Shown here: one piece after another, positions 50,501 through 57,340 of the stretch
Numbering within the stretch: position 1 is the first letter of the stretch
How the letters are laid out: each line of letters opens with the position of its first letter
Assembly: GCA_028532985.1 (NCBI GenBank)
Contig: JANCIK010000005.1
Coordinates: 3,168,501-3,232,500, forward strand
DNA length: 64,000 bases
From: Stropharia rugosoannulata
Taxonomy: Eukaryota; Basidiomycota; Agaricomycetes; Agaricales; Strophariaceae
Direction: 5' to 3'
Notes under the pieces: model-generated
The model's input: the letters and a program-made list of their open reading frames with translations, nothing else
What the model was told of the DNA's origin: nothing
The model's database searches: none
Position numbers and translations under genes: made by a program

Positions 50501-51768
50501 TGTCCCAGCAATTGTGCTCGTGCATTGAGCTTGTAAAGCCTGTTGAATTTCTTTCCAACTCCAATAACTTTGTCATTTCTGTCTTTGAGTATACATTGTC
50601 CCTTTTTAAATTCTACATATCCATCAGCTTCGTCAAGGCGGCTAATAGATAATAGACAATTGGGTGCATCAGGGACATGTAGTACGTCACGTAAATTATG
50701 ACGTAATATCCTTCCGTTGACAGAGAAATTGACAATAACTGTTCCTCGACCGTGTGCAGCAGCTGGGTTAGGTCCTATGCCTTGGATAGTCGAGTTCTTG
50801 AGTGTGTGATACTCTGTAAATGCATCACGAGCTGTGCAGATGTGCGAAGTGGTTCCAGAGTCGAGAATCCAGTCATACTTTGAGATGTCTGTGTGTAATC
50901 CAGTTGCCATATATGACGTTTCATTGAGGTTATTATTTATAGATTCTTGTACTTGGTTACTCCGGTTCTTCCTGTTAGGTCCTCGCCGTCCTTTAGGGCC
51001 TTGTCCTTCTCGGCCTCCTCCTTTGGACCAACACTCTTGCTTAGTGTGTCCACGCTTGTGGCAGTTGTAGCATTCAATTGCGCTGTCCGATGTTTTCTTC
51101 CCACGGAATGTGGCATGCTTTGATTGTAAGGATGTGCTTGTTGTTTCGCCTGTACGGCCTTTACGGCGTCGATCTTCTTCTAATAAAATAGCCACGAGTT
51201 CATGTGAGGATAAATTGGGCTTGTTTCCGCTTGCACCGAGGTATGATGAGGTATAATTGTCCCATGATTCCGGTAGAGATGTAATTAGTACCATAATAAA
51301 ATCTTCATCTGGTACTACATTGCCCATGATATGTAATTCCTCCTGAAGTTGCCGTAGTTGAGATATGTGTTCTGCCATATCAAATCCTTCTTCAGCCATT
51401 GCCCGGTATAGTGCACGTCGTGTGGCCAGAATTCCAAGTCTTCCCTTGGATTCTTTAACCGTGGTAAGTTGCTTCCACATCTGGCTTGCCGTCTCGGCGC
51501 CACTGATGTGTATCATTTCGCTATCACCTATAGATAGCTCAATCCGTGTGCGCGCCTTTGCGTCACCGGCTCTCCATTCCTCCCGTGCCTTTAATTCTTC
51601 TGCAGTTGGCTTCTGCGGGTCTGCTGATCCTGGCAAGGTTGCGGCATCCGTGATGTACTTGTCCAGTCCGAGGTCACGAAGTATTGCGAGCATTCGTCGC
51701 TTCCATGGCATCCAATTTGTGGCCTTCAGAAGTTCGATCCGGTATCCAGTGGAGTATTCTTCCGGCAT
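47560..51768 (-). CDS. Copia Gag-Pol polyprotein
   Basis: One frame of 1402 codons with no internal stop. In order: a Gag/UBN2-like region (residues about 1-220), a CCHC zinc knuckle (CYNCHKRGHTKQEC, about 230-245) and an aspartic protease (WILDSGTTSHIC, about 300). Next is a GAG-pre-integrase motif (WHRRYGHLS) and integrase core with the D,D-35-E pattern readable around FTDDCTRQV and SPSQNGVAERFNRT. Reverse transcriptase carries FDVKGAYLHGKL and the active site WVDDF. RNase H carries YCDADWANDIDRKS and STAEAEYIAATHA. The pro-int-RT-RH order defines Ty1/copia. Gag and Pol share one frame, so Gag excess is not made by frameshifting. The stop lies inside the 3' LTR. It looks capable of coding all activities. 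Confidence 0.94.
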   Translation of the reverse strand: MPEEYSTGYRIELLKATNWMPWKRRMLAILRDLGLDKYITDAATLPGSADPQKPTAEELKAREEWRAGDAKARTRIELSIGDSEMIHISGAETASQMWKQLTTVKESKGRLGILATRRALYRAMAEEGFDMAEHISQLRQLQEELHIMGNVVPDEDFIMVLITSLPESWDNYTSSYLGASGNKPNLSSHELVAILLEEDRRRKGRTGETTSTSLQSKHATFRGKKTSDSAIECYNCHKRGHTKQECWSKGGGREGQGPKGRRGPNRKNRSNQVQESINNNLNETSYMATGLHTDISKYDWILDSGTTSHICTARDAFTEYHTLKNSTIQGIGPNPAAAHGRGTVIVNFSVNGRILRHNLRDVLHVPDAPNCLLSISRLDEADGYVEFKKGQCILKDRNDKVIGVGKKFNRLYKLNARAQLLGQERTNYAASKNVTWDEWHRRYGHLSMSALQRLNREHMVDGMGIDESSIPSQLCEACIQAKQAHRPFPQEAQHRSLTPGERIMSDVWGPAKVISIGGWKYYISFTDDCTRQVHVLFLRQKSEAFTRIKAHVAIVKRQFGRPPRWMRFDNGTELINQQLKDFAAEEGIIIESSAPYSPSQNGVAERFNRTLIEMARAMLIGRNLPAFLWDEAVAHAAYLRNRAPTRALEGRTPHEAWHNAKPNVSHLREFGCDVWILDESKNRSKLDPKSKKMIFVGFIDGSKSVRYYDAARRSIKVSRNYVFNPNNEPQQLEITELPNLRSEGEYTNDSDTQTPKNSYTPLPVDIITPELHVTAPKPPQVLAKHTDMPEERQLRPRTEPVDYKLINNPQARKPSLRYTPSPSASPGPPDVTKPTESSKAKYQTPDRAHMAMENIWEHFFNDTTFISSQNESDVPHNYDEAISGPECDQWKCAMDEEMNTLRKMGTWEMGELPSDRKTVGCRWVYAKKRNEHGDIIKFKARLVAQGFSQKPGTDYSNDGTFAPVMRFETLRTVLAFAAINNWKLRQFDVKGAYLHGKLKETIYMLQPPGYNDGTSYVCVLKRSLYGLKQAGNVWNHELNRALQELNFKQLRSDYCCYLRQNGQDFTILLVWVDDFISVSTANSLNDQIEKELGNYFDTKSLGQPSIILGIKLHQENGKITLSQSHYIDSLLKRFKLEDANPVATPIDPNIKLDQFIKGDDTPEEEESDTRLSAGYATMIGCLMYLAIGTRPDISYAVNKLAQYTSRPHSIHWTAVKRIFRYLKGTKTHTLTYGGHNNVNNTRLNIYCDADWANDIDRKSVSGYVLTLAGGTVAWSSKKQASVSLSTAEAEYIAATHAAKQVMWHRSLLTELNFKFSLTSTIFCDNQAAVSIAHHPEFHARTKHIDLAYHFLRDLVENNTLNLVYIRTDENLADLFTKGLPRGSHQNFTHEIGVMSEQGGVLK
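47571..47579 (-). other. Polypurine tract
   Basis: AAGGGGGAG on the element's coding strand, immediately before the 3' LTR. It is the expected second-strand primer. It is also translated as part of the Gag-Pol C-terminus. Confidence 0.85.
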
Positions 51769-51847
51769 CGTTTCGGCTTGATGTATTCTATATCAAGTAA
51801 GCGGTGAGGAGATGGGTAGATATGTCGAGCTGTAGTTTAGTTATGGC

Positions 51848-51861
51848 CAGGGCTCATAACC
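51848..51861 (-). promoter_or_regulatory. Primer-binding site matching the initiator tRNA-Met anticodon arm
   Basis: The plus-strand sequence CAGGGCTCATAACC abuts the 5' LTR. It equals the anticodon stem-loop part of eukaryotic initiator tRNA-Met, not its 3' CCA end. This is the arrangement known for Drosophila copia and yeast Ty5, which use a half-tRNA primer. Confidence 0.8.
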
Positions 51862-52079
51862 TGTTGTGCGCAGTGTGTTGTAGATAATAATGAATTATAT
51901 TATATAGCCCTCGTTGGACTTGTATTTATACATAAAATCTAAACTACTAGAACTATCCACGAAGTACTACAATTAATATATGTGAGTCATTCCCACGGGT
52001 CATAGATTAAGCGCCCATCTAGTACATTCGAGATGTGGCGGGAATATTAGTGCTCGAATGTGCGAGCATTATTTCAACA
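51862..52079 (-). repeat. 5' LTR of the copia element
   Basis: 218 bp, and by eye base-for-base identical to the copy at 47353-47570. It is expected to hold the element's promoter and transcription start; no individual box is claimed. Confidence 0.95.
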
Positions 52080-52499
52080 GACCGTAGGACATCCGTCGTA
52101 CATTTCAGAGTGGTTTGGCTGTGGAACGTGCCACATATCCTGGAAAACTTCAGAGTGGCGGGCCAAGACCGACTGATGCACCCGGAAAGCAGTTTTCTCG
52201 ACAATAATCACAACGGAGCCATCGGAGAAGTAGAACTCCGGATGTTGAACGATAGGTGACTCTGCAGCAACCTTCACCCTGGGGTTGGGTCCATCCATCG
52301 GGCGGCTTGGGGTCGCAAGGGATCCCGAAGGCGGTGGCGGTTGAATGGAAAGGACGTGTGCGGCCTCGCCTTCCCTTTTTCGGCCTTTGTCTGATGCTCT
52401 CATGTTGGCCAAACTGACTCCGGTGGACGCACCTTGCAGCCTATATATGCCTTTGTCTCAGTAATGTTCCACATCCAGCGCCTTTATACAGCTCTTGTT

Positions 52500-54398
52500 C
52501 TACAGGTATGCACTTATACACATTGTATTATCGTCTAACACTTCCTCCTTTTGTCGGGTCATGCGCACCGTATCTGTCAAATGCTTGCCATTCAACTCCA
52601 CAGCACTCAGAGATAATGAGATAGGTTCCACAGTATCCATCTTCAGCTTTGGTTCTAAGGTGTTACGAGCCAACAAGTCTTTTACTGAGCTCTTCTGTGA
52701 CCTCCACTCAGCCATACCACTGGTGATATAATCCGGGAACCAAAACAAAAAAGCTGGGCAACTTGTCGGGATCGTGAAAGTTGTCGAACTCTCATGAAAA
52801 CCCCAGACTCCAAAGATAAATGCACTATTCCAGAAGACCATAGGATTATACCGCTTCTGAAAACGCACCATAATTGGTCCTTGAACGACGAACGATGGAT
52901 TCGGACGCGACTCAAAGGCCACCACCGCTTCCACAGCCGGGTGAATCTCTGGAGATCTTGGAAAAAGGGGCCTGGCATACAACGCCAACAACCTGATGTT
53001 TAGCCCGATGTGGGTCATAAGCATAGGCCTCTTCGGAACGATAGAGGGCAGTTCCGTGCTGACTATATGCGTCAGATATCCCTCTAAGCTGGCTGGCAAC
53101 ATACACGTTGCGTGTATTCTGGATGAGATGGGGGGTCCTGCCCAGTTAAGCACATCTAAAGGGTTGTGAAAGTTGCTCAAAATTGCCTCCAGAAGACGAA
53201 AAAAGGCCCGCTCGCCTCCTTCACCATAGGAGGCGGAGAATTGGACGCCAAAGATGCCCATCAACGAGTAAGCTCGGTCCTCTCCACGCGTCGTTATCCG
53301 CTTCGCTGCCCAAGCCATCCTGTGCGCGATCCCTTGGTCAACTCCGGGGCGAAAGTCGATGAACTCTTTCCATCCGATGCCGGTTGCCTGAGTGATCTTC
53401 TGCAGTACGGTATTGGCATTCGCGGCATTTTGTCCACGTGTGCCTTTGTCATTATCGGAGTCTGTCAAGGGCGTCCATCCTCTGTCGTAGAACTTGATCC
53501 GCGAGGGGGCAAGTAACTCTTGAAGTGTCCAGCCTCTGGTAAACCAGCGATCCTGATGCATGTCATCTAACAATGTTGTACCCGCCAGGTGGATTATGCA
53601 AACGAAAGCATTTTCGTACCACCGATACATTGAGGATATAGATTCTTCGAGTTCAGAAGTGCTGTCTTTGTTGATGCATACAGTATCCATCCAGGCAAAT
53701 GCGACCCCAAAATGTGATCTTGCTACCCTGCAGAACCCGTCAAGCTTTCGAAAGCCAGATTTCTGCCTTATCCGTATTGATTCCCAAGCATCTGAACTTC
53801 GTGTATCTTGGAACGTGACCTCTGGCTTTCTCTGAAGCCATGTATGAGACAAAATTGCGTAACGTGAATGCCTTCCAACTAATTCTTGGATAGTGTTATG
53901 CTTTTCTGAAGTTGAAGCTACTGGGCCATTTTCCTGGACCAACTTTAATAATTCAGCGTGAGGCAGGATAACTTCATGACAAGGGATACAACGAACTTCA
54001 TCTCGGATTTTATTGACGACGTAACTAACAACGGCATTCCTTTCCCAGAGAGTCATGCTGTGAAGGTGTAACAGCCGATTGGGCATATTGTTGTAAACAT
54101 GGGAGCACACTACGTCTTGGAGTTCTGATATCAAGAAGTATGAGATATTTTTTACTACGATGGCATAATCGATAAGACGGGAGAAAGACAAAACGTGCGC
54201 ACCAGCAAGAAAAGGATTGTCACTGCTGTGTTCAGCTAATCCGTTGCCATCATCAGACTCGTTTGAGCTATCATCGAAAAGAAGTTGCTCTTTAATTGAA
54301 GCCTGTTTCATCACAGTGTCAGCAAAGAAAGTGGCAAATACATACTTACACTGCAACCTTGTCATCCTGAGGATCGACAATCTAATCGGAGCGCTCAT
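52500..54398 (-). CDS. HET-domain (heterokaryon incompatibility-type) protein
   Basis: An intronless frame of 632 codons. The HET domain occupies about residues 179-310, with the three classic blocks: RYAILSHTWLQRKPEVTF, AFAWMDTVCINKDSTSELEESI with SMYRWYENAFVCIIHL, and RWFTRGWTLQELLAPSRIKFYDRGW. It is followed by the usual RGEDRAYSLMGIFGV segment. The first 29 residues are doubtful: similarity with the neighbouring partial copy begins at the Met at residue 30 (MKQASIKE). No NACHT, WD40 or TPR module follows; the C-terminal 250 residues are unrecognised. HET proteins trigger non-self recognition cell death in ascomycetes, and roles in basidiomycetes are poorly known. A broken copy lies just upstream. 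Confidence 0.88.
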   Translation of the reverse strand: MSAPIRLSILRMTRLQCKYVFATFFADTVMKQASIKEQLLFDDSSNESDDGNGLAEHSSDNPFLAGAHVLSFSRLIDYAIVVKNISYFLISELQDVVCSHVYNNMPNRLLHLHSMTLWERNAVVSYVVNKIRDEVRCIPCHEVILPHAELLKLVQENGPVASTSEKHNTIQELVGRHSRYAILSHTWLQRKPEVTFQDTRSSDAWESIRIRQKSGFRKLDGFCRVARSHFGVAFAWMDTVCINKDSTSELEESISSMYRWYENAFVCIIHLAGTTLLDDMHQDRWFTRGWTLQELLAPSRIKFYDRGWTPLTDSDNDKGTRGQNAANANTVLQKITQATGIGWKEFIDFRPGVDQGIAHRMAWAAKRITTRGEDRAYSLMGIFGVQFSASYGEGGERAFFRLLEAILSNFHNPLDVLNWAGPPISSRIHATCMLPASLEGYLTHIVSTELPSIVPKRPMLMTHIGLNIRLLALYARPLFPRSPEIHPAVEAVVAFESRPNPSFVVQGPIMVRFQKRYNPMVFWNSAFIFGVWGFHESSTTFTIPTSCPAFLFWFPDYITSGMAEWRSQKSSVKDLLARNTLEPKLKMDTVEPISLSLSAVELNGKHLTDTVRMTRQKEEVLDDNTMCISAYL

Positions 54399-54499
54399 CC
54401 ACTCTCGCTAAGTGTACGCGCGAATGAATCTCTCCCACGCCTTGCTATTACTACTACTATTTGATTCCAAAGCTCTTTCAAAGCAAATTTCTCAATGCT

Positions 54500-54844
54500 A
54501 TCAGGTCCAACAGTGCAGAGATGCTACATCAAAGTCGTCAGTCGACTGCATACATACATTGCCAGCTACCAAATAACTCGAACATGGACGCTACAGAAGT
54601 TAATAACAAGAGGAACATTACATTTTGTCATAAAGTTCATTACATACAATCCACGTTAAAACAGGAATAAAAATTACAAAGAGGAGAAGAAAAATTAGAC
54701 GGAATAATTCAAAAAGATCGGACAATGTGCAACAGAACTTACCAAGAACTGACACCCATTTTACTTTTGTCCTGACCCCAAGTTGGTACTTCTTGATCAG
54801 GTCCCTCGATCGCGCCTGTCCAAACGCAAGCTCGGCAGGCTTTG
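54500..54844 (-). pseudogene. Duplicate of the 3' end of the arrestin-like gene
   Basis: Clearly similar to about 57103-57424. It includes the last 25 or so codons of the arrestin-like gene (AFGQARLRDLIKKYQ on the source) and its 3' flank, with shared runs such as AATTAGACGGAATAATTC. Scattered substitutions and small indels, including one within the final codons, show it is not brand new. It cannot encode the full protein. Confidence 0.85.
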
Positions 54845-55190
54845 TGGAAAATTGAATTATGCTTCTCTGAAGTTAAGACTGTCTGCCCGCTTTCCTGGAT
54901 CAACTTTAGTACTTCGGCATGTAGCAGGATAACATGCCAACAAAGGATACAACAAGCTTCATCTCGGATTTTATTGACGACGTAACTAACGACGACATAT
55001 CTTCCAGCTCTAGAATTAAGAATATGCGATTTCTTACTACTATGATATATTCACAAGAAAACAAGAAGGGCTCGCCAAGAATAAAAGGATGGTTATGCTT
55101 TATTCCGTTGTTATCAGATTCGTTTGAGCTATCGTCAAAGTACAACTCTTTGATTGAAGCCTGTTTCATCAAAGCCGCAGTGAAGTTGTA
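54845..55190 (-). pseudogene. Truncated copy of the HET gene 5' part
   Basis: Matches roughly 53885-54325 of the HET gene. It starts MKQASIKELYFDDSSNESD like the source and retains a degenerate version of the segment around KIRDE and SEKHN. It has several internal deletions and frame changes and lacks the HET domain entirely. It joins directly to the arrestin-gene 3' copy at about 54844. Confidence 0.85.
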
Positions 55191-55561
55191 GCGTTATCAT
55201 CGGGCCAGCTATGTATAACAAGTTAACAGATCAACTTGAGATCGACTGACATCTGTGTATTTGGACTAAGCGGCGATATCAATCTCGGCTAATCCCGGGT
55301 AATGAGAAAATAATGCACACTCTTTCTCTTTATCATATACTTAGTAGTGATGCCAACTTGATGCAGACCAAATGCAAACATGGAATTTTGCAAGATGTCT
55401 TATTTGTGTCTCCAGAGTCTCCCCTGTACCACTCTGGTCTTTGATAGATGATGTGATCAACTAATTTGATGTACTTGGAAGGTATAAAGCCGGCCCAGAA
55501 ACCATCTTCAAGTTGCTAACATAACGCCACAACAATCTCATAAGTAAGACGTAAGGATTCA
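55191..55561. other. Intergenic, 0.37 kb
   Basis: Lies between the truncated HET copy and DUF6534 copy C. It probably contains the promoter of copy C. Nothing else seen. Confidence 0.5.
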
Positions 55562-57070
55562 ATGACGACTTTCAATGCCACAATGCTCTCCGCCAATGAC
55601 CCTGATCCTTCTGATCTACTTATCGGGCTGTGAGTTGTTTGTCTCCATGATTTCAGGCAACTCCGGGTCATCTTATGTCATATGTAACTCCAGAGGAGGT
55701 GCACTGGTGTGCATGTTTGTATTGTCTGATGTGCACGAGCTTTTAACACTCTATTGTGATGGCAGCTACTTGCTGGATACTTTGTATGGGGGCTATTTGG
55801 AGTAGTCACGATCCAAGTCTGTACGTCAGGGTCTTACGCAAGAAGACGATTCTAATTTTATGCTGACGACCTGTTCCGTCTAAGATCGATATTATCAGAG
55901 TTTTTCAAATGATAAGGCTTTTATAAAGGCTTTGGTCTACACGACATACATTCTACAAGCTGCACAACTTGTTTTGATAACACGGAACCAATATTCGAAC
56001 CAATTCTCTTTTGTTGCTCTGGAACACGGAAAACTCGAAATGGTCAACAATATTGGAACTGACTGGCTTTCTGGCTGCCTACTCACGGGAATAGGTAAGT
56101 AATTTTTCCTTTTTTAATTGCCCAAAAGTGCTAACAATGTTCCGGTTTCTTAATACTATATGGAAGTTGCATTCGCTATTCAGTCATTTTATGCTTGGAG
56201 AATTCACGTTATATCCAACAAGAAAGGGCCTCCAATTATTGTAATAACGGTAAGAGCAGTTGAAATGTTCCGATATTTATGTAGCAAAAGTGTTGATCAA
56301 ATGCCTCATATCACAAACAGATATCTTGCATATCATTCATATCTTCAATAATCTCGGCTGTGAATATAAAAACCTTAGGACAATATAGCAAGCTAGGAGT
56401 CGGATTGTCAGTGACTATCAAGACAGCAGTGCGTAAATGACATCGGTATCATTACTTTATAGTGTACTGACAATTCATGGATTAGATATGGCAAGGCAGT
56501 GCTGCTGTATGCGATGTGTTAATAGCCGGATGCATGGTTTACTATGTAACCCTTGTAACACCCTTTTAGAAATCATGCTAATTATCATAAAGCTTAGGCG
56601 CCATCTGTCCGAGGGAGAGACTCATAAAAAGACTGAAGAAGTCGTCAATCGATTGATTTGCCTATCCATAGAAACAGGGAGTTTTACAGGTCAATTATAC
56701 AACGCTCTTAACAAAATGCGAAATGCTCACTCAACATGTGTTGCAACCAGCATGCGCTTCTATCCTATCGTTGATTTTAAGTATTGGTTCAGGACGGACG
56801 CCGTATTTTATATGCCCTACTGCTGCTTCCATTGGACTCTACAACGGCTCATTGATGGCTTTGCTCAACAGTCGACTTAAAACAACAACAATAACCTCGC
56901 ACTCAATCACATGGAAAGACTCTAAATTAGCAAAAGACCACTCTTTCCAGGCGGTTGTTGGACATAACACCTTGTCGATCAGTGGAGATAACACGGCCAC
57001 TATGGGATCTGTGGTCCAGGATGCAGAACTTGCCGAGAGAACGAAGGATCGAGAGACAGGCAGCCTTTGA
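55562..57070 (+). CDS. DUF6534-type multi-pass membrane protein (copy C)
   Basis: The body is secure from the exon at about 55764 onward: LLAGYFVWGLFGVVTIQV, YYQSFSNDKAFIKALVYTTY, NIGTDWLSGCLLTGI, FAIQSFYAWRIHVISNKK, IWQGSAAVCDVLIAGCMVYY, LRRHLSEGETHKKT, LICLSIETGSFTG and YFICPTAASIGLYNGSLMALLNSRL. A polar tail ends at TGA 57068-57070. The first exon is uncertain. The ATG at 55562 (MTTFNATMLSANDPDP) gives a frame that does not join cleanly to the next exon with the obvious donor. It is flanked on both sides by the two halves of the mosaic duplication and its sources. Function unknown. Confidence 0.75.
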
Positions 57071-57340
57071 TCAAACTTAACGCGATATGTCCGCCCCTAT
57101 CGTCTCCAACACAGTACAGAGATGCCATATGAAATCCAGCAGTTGATTACATACAATATTAACTATCGAATGAAGCATGGATGTCAGATGGTGAAAACTG
57201 GAGAAAGCATTACATTTTTTCATAAAGTTCATTACACACAATCCACATTGAAACAGGAATAAAAACTACAAAGACGGGAAAAAAATTAGACGGAATAATT
57301 CAAAAAGATCAGACAATGTGCAACAGAACGGAAACCCATT

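Larger units (their letters stand above)
47353..52079 (-). mobile_element. Full-length Ty1/copia LTR retrotransposon, recent insertion
   Basis: A 4727-bp element with 218-bp LTRs that look identical by eye, flanked by a perfect 5-bp target duplication GACCG (47348-47352 and 52080-52084). It carries a primer-binding site next to the 5' LTR, a polypurine tract next to the 3' LTR and one uninterrupted Gag-Pol frame. It is inserted in the same orientation as the BTB gene it interrupts. Confidence 0.95.
46567..52403 (-). pseudogene. BTB/POZ-domain gene split by a copia retrotransposon
   Basis: The coding parts are 52403-52080, then (after the insertion) 47347-47289, then 47227-46567 following a GT-AG intron. 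Removing the element and one target-site copy leaves the reading frame unbroken across the junction. The 5' part encodes FYFSDGSVVIIVEKTAFRVH followed by a BTB core (LARHSEVFQDMW). The part beyond the insertion continues with DSVNDFVDVMRVIYDAL and a Cys-containing C-terminal region ending ICKDQNC. This is the common agaricomycete BTB/POZ family, usually protein-interaction or ubiquitin-ligase adaptor modules. As it stands, translation from the ATG meets a stop just inside the LTR after about 109 codons. No other lesion is seen, so inactivation looks recent. Confidence 0.85.

Noticed and set aside
52404..52412. Upstream non-ATG start for the BTB gene
   Set aside because: The frame opens with TTG at 52412. 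The first ATG in frame is at 52403 and was preferred.
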